DNA of 58,160 nucleotides from Thermoanaerobaculia bacterium (GTDB taxonomy: Bacteria > Acidobacteriota > Thermoanaerobaculia > Thermoanaerobaculales > Sulfomarinibacteraceae), in NCBI GenBank assembly GCA_027061805.1, contig JAMOWA010000015.1, forward strand, positions 1-58,160. The letters run 5' to 3'. A program made the translations under genes and the position numbers. Below, piece by piece: positions 16,769 to 24,102 of the stretch. Every line of letters begins with the position of its first letter. The first letter of the stretch is position 1. The notes beneath the pieces were generated by a model. It did not search any database. It saw only the letters and a program-made list of their open reading frames with translations, and was not told where the DNA came from.

Positions 16769-17563
16769 TTACTCAATGGCATCCCCGGCACCAGTTTCAC
16801 TGGCACCAGTTTCACCCCACAGGCACACGCGCCGTACGCCCGTGATCTGGCCGGTCACGGCGCCCTCCCCCACCGTGCGGACCACGGCCGCGGGGTCCTC
16901 CACCACGGTGCCACAGAGGACGTCAAAGCCCAGCTCCAGGAGGGGTGCCGCCATGGGCGTGCTGGGCCCCAGCATCATGAGGAAGGCATCCTGCGGGACC
17001 CGCTCCAGGATCTCCGGCAGCGTCCCGTTGAGCAGCGTTGTGGCGGTGAGGGCCACCACGTCGGCGGAGCCCAGGTCCCGGAGAAGCTCGTCTCCCCCCC
17101 CTCCCCCGCCCCGGCTCCCGCGGTCGTGGACCACGAGCTCTCCCACGGCCCCGTCCAGCCTGGGGGTGAAGGGGAAGCGCCCCACCATGACCACGCGCCG
17201 GCCCCGGCCCCTTCGCGCGATGATCTCGACGGCGTTCTCTTCCGTGATCCTCCCGGCGGCCTCGCCGAGGAGGGCGTTGGCAGTGGCGAGGCCCACCGAG
17301 GCCTCCAGGAGCGAGGGGGAGCGAAGCAGGCCCAGGAGCTCGGAAGGGCTGCGGCCGGCGAGCGAGCCCGCCCACGCCACGGGCGTCTCGCCCGTCAGGT
17401 GGGCCTCCCCCCGCAGGGTGGAGGCGAGCCCCGCACCCGCGGTGGTTCTCACCGCGGTCCAGAAGGCCCCCACGCGGACCGCCAACACCTCGGCCTCTCT
17501 CGAGGACGGGCACCACAGGGCCGCCCCGAGCACGGCCTCCAGGGGATCCCGGACTCCGGTCAC
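16769..17563 (-). CDS. DUF364 / putative metal-chelation protein
   Basis: The 264-residue cytoplasmic protein resembles the DUF4213-DUF364 family, named as putative heavy-metal chelation proteins. Recognisable segments are ALWCPSSREAEVLAVRVGAFWTAVRTTAGAGLAS at the N-terminus, ASVGLATANALL, VVMVGRFPFTPRL, VALTATTLLNGTLPEIL and the LGPSTPMAPLL-type loop (LGPSTPMAAPLLELGFDVLCGTVVEDP). Family members often lie near molybdenum or metal-transport genes; here there is no such neighbour apart from a relic of a molybdoenzyme FAD subunit just upstream. GTG start at 17563. The C-terminus carries an imperfect ETGAS/ETGAG repeat caused by a 15-base direct repeat. Confidence 0.8.
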   Translation of the reverse strand: MTGVRDPLEAVLGAALWCPSSREAEVLAVRVGAFWTAVRTTAGAGLASTLRGEAHLTGETPVAWAGSLAGRSPSELLGLLRSPSLLEASVGLATANALLGEAAGRITEENAVEIIARRGRGRRVVMVGRFPFTPRLDGAVGELVVHDRGSRGGGGGGDELLRDLGSADVVALTATTLLNGTLPEILERVPQDAFLMMLGPSTPMAAPLLELGFDVLCGTVVEDPAAVVRTVGEGAVTGQITGVRRVCLWGETGASETGAGDAIE

Positions 17564-17577
17564 GGTCCCACTCTACC

Positions 17578-17706
17578 GTGGCGGAGCGTGGCCGGGCGGC
17601 GCAGGCCGTGCTCCGGGACGCCGAACCGCTCGAGCACAACGCCTACAAGGTGGAGCTGTTCCGGAACCTGATCGTCACCGTGGCACTGGAGCTGACGGAA
17701 AGGTGC
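17578..17706 (+). pseudogene. Relic of a xanthine-dehydrogenase-type FAD subunit C-terminus
   Basis: In one frame the sequence reads VLRDAEPLEHNAYKVELF followed by RNLIVTVALEL. This resembles the last residues of FAD-binding subunits of xanthine dehydrogenase-like enzymes, which commonly end with a PL-x-NAYKV-x-L segment. There is no start or upstream domain, and the frame runs on into shadow sequence. It looks like the remaining tail of a deleted gene. The family assignment is from memory of the motif and is weak. Confidence 0.3.
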
Positions 17707-17710
17707 CGAG

Positions 17711-18166
17711 TCAGGACCGTTCCCGGAGCAGGCCGCACCGCTCCCTCCAGAGGATCCTGGAGGAGCGGAAGAGGGCCACGCCGACGGCGAGATAGAGCAG
17801 GCCCACGGGGCCACCCGCCCCCACCGTCGCCCGGAGCAGCCGTCCACCGCCGGACATGAGCGCCACGAGCAACCAGGTCTTCCAGGAGAGGAAGCCCCCC
17901 AGGCACCGGCCGTCGCCCCGCTCCACGATCCGTGCGGCGATGCGCGCGGCGGAGTGGTCCAGCACCCAGACGGACTTGGCCCAGCCCACGGCGGCCGCCA
18001 CGGCAATTCCGGCCCAACCGGCAGGGCCCGGCCACGCCTCCACCACCCACAGGCCTCCGAAGAAGCCCAGGAGGGCCCCCACCACGGTCCACATGATCCC
18101 GGCCAGGAGCAGGTGGGCACTGGCCGGGGCTGCGGGTTTGAGGCGGTGGGCCAGGGAGCCTTCCAT
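17711..18166 (-). CDS. Small integral membrane protein, unknown function
   Basis: This 151-residue protein has four hydrophobic segments: AHLLLAGIMWTVVGALLGFFGGLWVV near residue 18, AGWAGIAVAAAVGWAKSV, TWLLVALMSGGGRLL and VGLLYLAVGVALFRSS. Between helices two and three, KSVWVLDHSAARIAARIVERGDGRCLGGFLSWKTW looks conserved and may define an uncharacterised family with a K-x-x-x-VLD core; I recall similar short membrane proteins in other phyla but cannot name one. No strong ribosome site precedes the ATG at 18166. It stands alone, convergent with nothing recognisable. Confidence 0.6.
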   Translation of the reverse strand: MEGSLAHRLKPAAPASAHLLLAGIMWTVVGALLGFFGGLWVVEAWPGPAGWAGIAVAAAVGWAKSVWVLDHSAARIAARIVERGDGRCLGGFLSWKTWLLVALMSGGGRLLRATVGAGGPVGLLYLAVGVALFRSSRILWRERCGLLRERS

Positions 18167-18217
18167 GGGCGCATCATACAGCGCCCCGCAGGTCCGCATT
18201 CCCTCCGGCGGTACAAC

Positions 18218-18319
18218 ATGGCCGACGAGCGGATCCCCGTCCGCGCCCTCGAGTTCGGGACGGACGTGATCTCGGAGGTCCTCCTGCGGATCGGGCGGGA
18301 GGACGGCCCACACCGCTGA
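18218..18319 (+). CDS. Very short ORF, doubtful
   Basis: A 33-codon frame begins MADERIPVRALEFGTDVISE and ends DGPHR. The residue composition and GC-rich third positions look coding, but there is no Shine-Dalgarno site. It could be the surviving N-terminus of a deleted gene. Confidence 0.2.
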   Translation: MADERIPVRALEFGTDVISEVLLRIGREDGPHR

Positions 18320-18329
18320 CCGGCCGCCC

Positions 18330-18416
18330 TCAGTCGCCGGCGAGGTCGAAGCCGGTGCCGTCCAGGAAGGCCTCCAGGGCGGGAAGGCCGATCAGCGGTT
18401 GGCCGGCCACCGGCAT
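18330..18416 (-). CDS. 28-codon ORF coupled to cstA
   Basis: The cstA stop overlaps a new ATG as TGATG. The following 28 codons read MPVAGQPLIGLPALEAFLDG and end FDLAGD. In many genomes CstA is followed by a short DUF466 (YbdD) protein; PLIGLPALEAFL is faintly like that family's VGxPDYExYL core, but this product is less than half as long. It may be a relic of that partner or a chance frame. Confidence 0.25.
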   Translation of the reverse strand: MPVAGQPLIGLPALEAFLDGTGFDLAGD

Positions 18417-19627
18417 CAGGTGGCCACCGTCTCCGGCGTGTCCGTCCCGGTGGGCGTGATGCGGAGGAACCTGATGAGCCCCTCCACGGCGATCCAGAGA
18501 GCCACCACCAGGATGACGAAGTTGAGGACCTCGAGGATGAGGTTCTCCTGCGACACGAACTTGAACTGGTTCAGCACCAGGGCCCAGACCGTCATGACGA
18601 TCATGAAGACGGCGGGAATGCCCGTGACGAGCCACTTGAGCCCACCCCTCGACCTCAGGTACACCGAGCCCACGATGAGGGCCAGGGCCGCCAGGGTCTG
18701 GTTCGTGGCGCCGAAGAGCGGCCAGAGCTTCAGGGCTCCCCTGCCGCTGGCACCCGACATGAACGCCAGCACCGCAGCCGTCCCCACGGCGATGAAGGTG
18801 GCCGTGAACCGGCCGGTGAGGAAGTCCATCTTCAGGTCGCCAAAGAGCTCGGCGATCACGTAGCGCTGGATCCGGGTGGCGGTGTCCATGGTGGTCCCGG
18901 CGAAGGAGGCCACGAAGACGCCCATGATCACCAGGGCGATCCCGTGGGGGATGCCCAGGGACTGGATCATGTTGGCCGATCCGGTCACGAAGGCGCCCAC
19001 CTTGGAGGCGAGCCCGGCCGCCGAGGCCCAGGAGGCGTAGTGCGCCGTCCAGGCCGGGAGACCCGTCAGGAGCTCACCGCCCTTGGTGGCGTAGCCCATC
19101 CCGATGCCGGCGCAGGTGGCGATCACCACCAGCGTGGACAGCACGCCCTCCATCAGCATGGACCCGTAGCCCACGAAGAGGGCGTCCTCCTCGTTGCGGA
19201 CCTGCTTCGACGTGGTCCCGGAGGACACGAGGGAGTGGAAGCCCGAGATGGCGCCGCAGGCGATGGTGATGAAGAGGAAGGGCCACAGGGGCGGCGCCTG
19301 CTCCGGAGTGGCGTTGAAGGCCGGGGCCACCACGTGGAGCTCCCCGCCGAAGGCCGACGCCACCACACCGAGGACCAGGAGCGCCAGGGCGATGACCGCG
19401 ATGGCGGGGCCGACGATGGGTCCCGTGCCGGCGATGGAGGCGTAGTGGTGGCCGAAGATCACCTCCTTGGGCGTCGGCACGTAGTCGATGCCGTCCTCGA
19501 GCTCCACGGCGGGAACCGGGGCCGTCCTCGAGAGCATGAAGATCCGCCGGCCCACATACTTCCCGTAGAGCTGGTAGGCCCCGAGGAACCCTGCGAAGGT
19601 GACGATCATGATCAGCAGTGCGTCCAT
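18416..19627 (-). CDS. cstA: CstA-family peptide/pyruvate transporter with internal deletion
   Basis: CstA proteins import peptides or pyruvate. The start (LYGKYVGRRIF, DGIDYVPTPKEVIFGHHYASIAGTGPIVGP) and the second half (WPFLFITIACGAISGFHSLVSSGTT, VGYGSMLMEG, FVASFAGTTMDTATRIQRY, LWPLFGATNQ) match the family closely. However, the product has only 403 residues against about 560-700 in most members. The family segment that should follow GPAIAV, containing the conserved DF motif and the SVLPVWLLL-type helices, is missing; the join lies near residue 79 and keeps the reading frame. About 150-180 residues, several helices, are gone. Function is therefore doubtful. The ATG at 19627 follows a GGAGGGGG element. 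Confidence 0.8.
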   Translation of the reverse strand: MDALLIMIVTFAGFLGAYQLYGKYVGRRIFMLSRTAPVPAVELEDGIDYVPTPKEVIFGHHYASIAGTGPIVGPAIAVIALALLVLGVVASAFGGELHVVAPAFNATPEQAPPLWPFLFITIACGAISGFHSLVSSGTTSKQVRNEEDALFVGYGSMLMEGVLSTLVVIATCAGIGMGYATKGGELLTGLPAWTAHYASWASAAGLASKVGAFVTGSANMIQSLGIPHGIALVIMGVFVASFAGTTMDTATRIQRYVIAELFGDLKMDFLTGRFTATFIAVGTAAVLAFMSGASGRGALKLWPLFGATNQTLAALALIVGSVYLRSRGGLKWLVTGIPAVFMIVMTVWALVLNQFKFVSQENLILEVLNFVILVVALWIAVEGLIRFLRITPTGTDTPETVAT

Positions 19628-19649
19628 ACCCCCTCCTCTCGATCCGTGA

Positions 19650-19817
19650 CCGTTCAGAGGCCGGGCGGCGGCGGTGGTCCGCGCACTGGTGGAGCGCTTC
19701 GGGATCGCCCCCTCCCGCCTGGAGGCCCATGGCGTGGGGCCCCTCGCCCCCGTGGCCACGAACGCCACCGAGGAGGGGCGGAAGCTCAATCGCAGGGTGG
19801 AGCTCGTGGCCCGCTGA
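19650..19817 (+). pseudogene. C-terminal relic of an OmpA-family protein
   Basis: After an in-frame stop the sequence reads [20 protein letters not shown], then [20 protein letters not shown] and [12 protein letters not shown] before TGA. That is the characteristic end of the OmpA peptidoglycan-binding domain, including the N-x-T-x-EGR-x-x-NRRVE motif. There is no start codon, signal peptide or upstream part of the domain. It lies between divergent cstA and the dynamin gene. Confidence 0.7.
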
Positions 19818-19898
19818 ACGCTGTCGGCAATACCCTCCAGGGGAGTTCCGGTTCCCGACGTCCGGCGGCGGAATCTCCGGCAATGCTAAGGTACCGCC

Positions 19899-21638
19899 AT
19901 GCTCGAGTCGATCCTCACCCCGGACCAGCACACCCTGCTCACGGAGGTCCGCCGGACGCTGGCATCCGTGGGAGAGACCCTGGCGGCCTGCGAGGCCACG
20001 GAGGAGGACCGGCAACGCTTCGCCGACTCGGTCCGCCAGCTCGACGAGCTCTTCCTCCTGGTGGTGGTGGGCGAGTTCAACGCCGGAAAGAGCGCCCTCA
20101 TCAACGCGCTGCTCGGTGAGGACCTCCTGGAGGAGGGCGTCACGCCCACCACCGCGAGGATCCAGCTGATCACCTGGGGCGAGACGCCCTCCCGGGAGCC
20201 CGGTGGCCCCGCCCTGGACCTCGTCCGGGTGCCCGCCCCCCTGCTCCGCGAGGTGGACATCGTGGACACGCCGGGAACCAACGCACTGAACCGCGAGCAC
20301 GAGGCCATCACCTCCCGCTTCGTGCCCCGCTCGGACCTGGTGCTGTTCGTGACCTCGGCCGACCGGCCCTTCTCCGAGAGCGAGCGGGCCTTCCTGGAGC
20401 GCATCCGGTCCTGGGGCAAGAAGATCGTCATGGTGATCAACAAGAAGGACATCCTGGAGGGCCCCGCCCAGGTCCGCGAGGTGGAGGACTACGTGGCCAC
20501 GCAGAGCCAGCGGCTCCTGGGCATCACCCCCAGGGTCTTCCCCGTGTCCGCACGGTGGGCCCGGGAGGGGCGTTCCACGGGAGACGAGGCCATGCTGGCG
20601 GCCAGCGGCCTCTCCGAGATCGAGACCTTCCTCAGGACCACGCTGGACGAGGCCGAGCGCTTCCGCCTCAAGCTCCTCAACCCCATCGGCGTGGCCGGGA
20701 GCCTGGCCTCCTCCCTGCTCCACACCCACACCCGGCGCCTGGAGCTCCTCGCGGACGACTTCCAGACCCTCGACGACATCGAGACCCAGCTCGAGGCCTA
20801 CCGGCAGGACATCGGCAGGGAGTTCGAGCTGCGGCTGGCCGACATCGACAACGAGCTCCACCAGATGGAGCTCCGCGGCATGGAGTACTTCGACCAGACC
20901 ATCCGGCTCGCGCGCTTCCCGGACCTCGTGCGCAAGGAACGCATCCGTGCGGAGTTCGAGCGGGTGGTGGTGGGCGACACGCCGCAGGCCATCGAGCACA
21001 AGGTGGAGGCCCTCATCGACTGGCTCGTGGAGTCGGACCTGCGCCAGTGGCAGGCCGTGGTCCAGCACGTTGGCCGGCGGCAGGCCGTCCATGCGGACCG
21101 GATCGTGGGGCAGGTGGGTGGCCGCTTCGAGTCGGACCGCAGCCGGCTCCTGGACACCGTGGGCCGTGCGGCCCGGGAGGGCATGGAGAGCTACGACCGG
21201 TCCGGCGAGGCCCACCGGATGGCCAACGACGTCCAGCAGGCCGTGGCGGGCACGGCCCTGGTGGAGGTGGGAGCCGTGGGGCTCGGCGCCACCGTGGCCC
21301 TCATCGCCTCGTCCACGGCGGCCGACGTGACCGGCCTGCTGGCCGCTGGCGTGATGGCCACCCTGGGGCTGTTCATCATCCCCGCCAGGCGGGCGCGCGC
21401 CAAGAAGAACCTCCGGGAGCGCATCGCGGCCACCCGGGAGACACTCATGACGGCCATCACGGAGCAGTTCCACAGGGAGGCCGACACGAGCCTGGCGCGG
21501 ATCCGCGAGACCATCGCCCCCTACTCCCGCTTCGTGAGGGCCGAGGGCGAGCGCCTCGAGGCCCGCCGCGAGGAGCTCACCGCGGCCCACCACGCCCTCG
21601 CCTCGCTGTCGGAGCGGGTGAAGGCGTCCGGTACCTGA
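19899..21638 (+). CDS. Bacterial dynamin-like GTPase
   Basis: The 579-residue protein has a dynamin-type GTPase domain: P-loop GEFNAGKS at 58-65, TPTTARI switch I threonines, DIVDTPGTNA, and the NKKD base-recognition motif near 184. A long helical stalk region follows. A hydrophobic paddle-like stretch around residues 450-490 (ALVEVGAVGLGATVALIASS and VTGLLAAGVMATLGLFIIP) ends in basic RRARAKK, suitable for membrane insertion. Such proteins remodel or protect membranes. Many bacteria carry two dynamin genes side by side; here there is one. AAGGTACCGCC precedes the ATG. Confidence 0.88.
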   Translation: MLESILTPDQHTLLTEVRRTLASVGETLAACEATEEDRQRFADSVRQLDELFLLVVVGEFNAGKSALINALLGEDLLEEGVTPTTARIQLITWGETPSREPGGPALDLVRVPAPLLREVDIVDTPGTNALNREHEAITSRFVPRSDLVLFVTSADRPFSESERAFLERIRSWGKKIVMVINKKDILEGPAQVREVEDYVATQSQRLLGITPRVFPVSARWAREGRSTGDEAMLAASGLSEIETFLRTTLDEAERFRLKLLNPIGVAGSLASSLLHTHTRRLELLADDFQTLDDIETQLEAYRQDIGREFELRLADIDNELHQMELRGMEYFDQTIRLARFPDLVRKERIRAEFERVVVGDTPQAIEHKVEALIDWLVESDLRQWQAVVQHVGRRQAVHADRIVGQVGGRFESDRSRLLDTVGRAAREGMESYDRSGEAHRMANDVQQAVAGTALVEVGAVGLGATVALIASSTAADVTGLLAAGVMATLGLFIIPARRARAKKNLRERIAATRETLMTAITEQFHREADTSLARIRETIAPYSRFVRAEGERLEARREELTAAHHALASLSERVKASGT

Positions 21639-21907
21639 CCCACCGGGGACGGCTCCGGCCGGCCCTGTGGAGAGCGGACGATCCATGTGAGCCTGAAGCC
21701 CGAACCCCTCGGCAGCCCGGGGTACCTCCCTCACGGCCCGCGAGCCTCTCAGCAGCGAACTCCTCGAATGCGACGGCGAACCGCACGAGCGCCGCAGCTG
21801 CCGGCTCTCCGGCCTCCAGGGGAACCCGCACCCGGGGTGGGACCCTTCGCCGCCCGGCGGCACTGCCGTTCCCATGGCGCATGGGGCCAGCCTCCCGGCC
21901 CATGTTC
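21639..21907. other. Intergenic region
   Basis: This 269-base gap between the convergent dynamin and TetR genes shows no supportable gene, repeat or T-tailed hairpin. Confidence 0.4.
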
Positions 21908-22561
21908 CTACCCGTCCGTCCGTGCCACCGCGTCCCGGAGGAGCTCCTCGATGAGGGCGGTCACGATCGCGGCGTCACCACCGTGCCCCTGCGACCGGAC
22001 GATGAGGGAGGGACCACCGGCGAAGAGGGCACCGAAGGCCCCGGCCGTCAGCAGCTCGAGGAGGCGGACCACCCGGTCTCCCCGGCCCACGAGCCACGGG
22101 CAGGCGCGCTCCACGGCGGCACCCGTGACCGACCGCCTCTCCTCCTGCCATGCCGCGAGGTCGACCATGCCCGACTGATCGGTCAGCCGCTCCACGGCCA
22201 GGGGCATCAGGGCGAGGATCCGCGAGATTCGCGGATGGTCCCGCAGCCACCGGCTCAGGCGAGCGGCCACGTCCGCGGGCTCGACGGGCCGTTCCCACGC
22301 CTCCACGGTCCGCTCCAGGCCGTCGTACCACGCCTCGAGCTCCAGCCGGGCCACGGCCAGGAAGAGGTCCTCCCGAGATCCGAAGTGGAGCGCCGAGGTG
22401 CCCTGCGGCACCCCGGCCTTCCGGTCGAGGTACTCCAGCGAGACGTCCTCCCACGGCAGCCGGCCCAGGGCCTCCCTGGCCGCCACGAGGACCTGCCGCT
22501 TCCGCTCGGCCCTGAGCCCCCTGGCCCGCCGCCGCCGATCCTGATCGATGAGCCTGCCCAT
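21908..22561 (-). CDS. TetR family transcriptional regulator
   Basis: The 217-residue protein starts with a basic leader and a TetR helix-turn-helix around residues 20-65 (RQVLVAAREALGRLPWEDVS, LEYLDRKAGVPQGTSALHFGS, REDLFLAV). The usual YYHF after the recognition helix reads ALHF. The ligand-binding helical domain follows with no recognisable ligand signature. It lies 35 bases downstream of the chimeric hydrolase ORF in the same direction and could be the last gene of that unit. Confidence 0.82.
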   Translation of the reverse strand: MGRLIDQDRRRRARGLRAERKRQVLVAAREALGRLPWEDVSLEYLDRKAGVPQGTSALHFGSREDLFLAVARLELEAWYDGLERTVEAWERPVEPADVAARLSRWLRDHPRISRILALMPLAVERLTDQSGMVDLAAWQEERRSVTGAAVERACPWLVGRGDRVVRLLELLTAGAFGALFAGGPSLIVRSQGHGGDAAIVTALIEELLRDAVARTDG

Positions 22562-22596
22562 CTCTACCCCTCCGTCGGCCGGTGGCTCACGCCATC

Positions 22597-23166
22597 TCAG
22601 TGGAGCACGCGGATCTCCAGCGCGCTGGGATGCTCCGCCGTGTGGTACACGCGGTTGGTCACGGGAACGAAGTCCCCGGCCCTCGCCTCGAGGATGTTGG
22701 GGACCCAGGTGCCGGGGTTCCGGTCGATGAAGGGGAACCAGGTGCTCTGGACCTGCACCATGATCCGGTGCCCCTTCAGGAAGGTGTGGAAGATGTCGTG
22801 GAGCTCGTGGTGCAGGTGCGTCACCTTCCCCGGTGGCGGCCACGTGTCGAAGCGGCGCCAGCGGTTGGCCCCCGTCTCGAACACCAGGGCCTCGGGCTGT
22901 TCCAGCTCCCCCTCCCCCTTCAGGTCGTGGCGGAAGAAGGGAAGCTCCACCTCGTCCTGGTAGAAGGCCGAGGTCTCGAAGCCGAAGTCCGCATCGCCCA
23001 GGGCACGCCGGCAACGCCGGTCCCGCACGACCACCATGCGGACCGGCTGGAGGTTGCCCGCGCTCGGGGCCCACCGCGCCGCCTCGAGGAGATCGCCGAT
23101 GACCTCCGAGGACACCTCACGGCTGGAGAACACGCGGCAGGAGAACCGCTGCCGGATGGCCTCCAT
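22597..23166 (-). pseudogene. Chimeric ORF: nitroreductase head joined to gapped CocE/NonD hydrolase tail
   Basis: Residues 1-58 are the start of a nitroreductase (MEAIRQRF, LLEAARWAPSAGNLQPVRMVVV). From residue 60 the sequence becomes the C-terminal part of a CocE/NonD alpha/beta-hydrolase: FFRHDLKG, VFETGANRWRRFDTWPPPGK, then directly HDIFHTFLKGHRIMVQVQS, FPFIDRNP and VYHTAEHPS. Between PPGK (114) and the HDIF segment, the roughly 100-150 residues of the jelly-roll domain are absent. Neither part can be active: the flavin domain is cut at one third and the catalytic triad of the hydrolase is missing. All joins keep the frame. The ATG overlaps the upstream stop as TGATG. Confidence 0.7.
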
Positions 23167-23900
23167 CACGTCCACGCGGCTGCCCCTCCCTCCCCTCCCT
23201 GCCGGGCGAGCCAGGCCGCGATCCGTCTGACTCCGTCGCCGTCCAGCCCCAGAAACCGGACGGCGAACCCCTGGACCCCCTCCCGGTCGGGCCTGGAGAC
23301 CCTGACCACCTCGGCGGTCCCGGTGACGGGCCGCGCCTCGCCGGGAAGCCGGAAGGTGAGCCGCACCCGCGTCCCGGGGCGAAACACGCCGGGCGCCTGG
23401 AGCAGCATGCCCGAGGTGGAGACGTTCACCGCCTGGCTCAGCTCCAGCTCCTCCCCGTCTTCCATCTCGACACCGAGATGCACCAGCACCCGCAGGCCGG
23501 CGCGGGGCGCCACGTGCAGGAGGTCGGCCACGGCCTGCCACAGGTGGGCGTCCGTCCACCCCGCCGCCGTCACCCTGTTGACGCCCTCCTCCTCCCACGA
23601 GGCCGCCTCCCCCAGCGCCTCCTCCGGTGCCAGGAGGACGACGCCGGCCCGGCGGCTCGGCGAGTCCGGCGAACGGACGGTGGCCAGGAGCTCCTGCAGG
23701 TCCAGCTCCGGGAGCGGATAGGCCACCACCAGAAGATCGAAGGGGGTGTCCCGCAGCAGGTTGAGCACGGCGGGCGCCGGCTCGGTGGACAGCACCTGGA
23801 GCTCCTCGCGCTGAAGCAGGGGGACCATCCGCTCCACCACCTCCCTCTCCACACCAACCAGGAGCACGTGCCGGGAGGAGCCCTCCATGCTCACCATCAT
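23166..23900 (-). CDS. Receiver-like domain fused to PilZ domain
   Basis: The 244-residue protein has an N-terminal receiver-like domain (VLLVGVEREVVERMVPLLQR, FDLLVVAYPLPELDLQELL) in which the usual phospho-acceptor aspartate position is hard to assign. A C-terminal PilZ domain from about residue 130 follows (LRVLVHLGVEM, SQAVNVSTSGMLLQAPG, GTRVRLTFRLPG, FAVRFLGLD). The N-(V/I)-S-x-x-G part of the c-di-GMP motif is present; the R-x-x-x-R part is reduced to RAGLRVLV. Binding may be weak. A diguanylate cyclase lies 0.5 kb away. Three in-frame ATGs at the start make the exact N-terminus uncertain. Confidence 0.75.
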   Translation of the reverse strand: MMVSMEGSSRHVLLVGVEREVVERMVPLLQREELQVLSTEPAPAVLNLLRDTPFDLLVVAYPLPELDLQELLATVRSPDSPSRRAGVVLLAPEEALGEAASWEEEGVNRVTAAGWTDAHLWQAVADLLHVAPRAGLRVLVHLGVEMEDGEELELSQAVNVSTSGMLLQAPGVFRPGTRVRLTFRLPGEARPVTGTAEVVRVSRPDREGVQGFAVRFLGLDGDGVRRIAAWLARQGGEGGAAAWT

Positions 23901-23937
23901 ACTGCGGCGCCATGGCCCGTGGTGTGACCGGTCGCCC

Positions 23938-23966
23938 TTGATTCGAGCGGCCGATACCGGTAGACT
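23938..23966 (+). promoter_or_regulatory. Promoter of a putative small RNA
   Basis: TTGATT at 23938-23943 and TAGACT at 23961-23966 are 17 bases apart. The intrinsic terminator at 24077-24102 lies on the same strand with no protein gene between. Confidence 0.5.
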
Positions 23967-23972
23967 GTTTCC

Positions 23973-24102
23973 AGTCTGTCAGGAGTCAACATGACGTAGG
24001 GACCGAACAGGGCATACCTGCCGCCGGGAGCTCCGGCTCCCCGTGGCCTTCTGTTCTTTCTGTCCCCATTCTCTTCTCCGGACCGCCCGGTCCGGATTTT
24101 TT
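23973..24102 (+). ncRNA. Putative 130-nt small RNA or leader
   Basis: A good promoter and a good intrinsic terminator bracket about 130 bases without a protein gene. Inside are a hairpin GGGAGC-TCCG-GCTCCC and a minimal reading frame: AGGAG at 23981, then ATG ACG TAG at 23991-23999. It could be an independent sRNA or an attenuated leader for the Gly-rich ORF downstream. I cannot match it to a known RNA family. Confidence 0.4.
24077..24102 (+). terminator. Rho-independent terminator
   Basis: Eight base pairs TCCGGACC/GGTCCGGA with a GCCC loop are followed by six T residues at 24097-24102. On the other strand no T-run follows, so it acts rightward. Confidence 0.7.

Noticed and set aside
15312-17795. 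827-codon rightward frame over acuC and the DUF364 gene
   Set aside because: Out of frame with acuC and antisense to DUF364; composition is Pro/Arg/Gly shadow.
19899-21638. Dynamin gene as part of a defence island
   Set aside because: No nuclease, toxin, helicase or other defence partner lies nearby; a housekeeping membrane role is equally likely.
19074-21875. 933-codon leftward frame over the dynamin gene
   Set aside because: Antisense shadow of a GTPase with intact motifs on the other strand.
24077-24102. Terminator for the REC-PilZ gene
   Set aside because: That gene runs leftward and begins at 23900; the T-run is on the rightward strand only.
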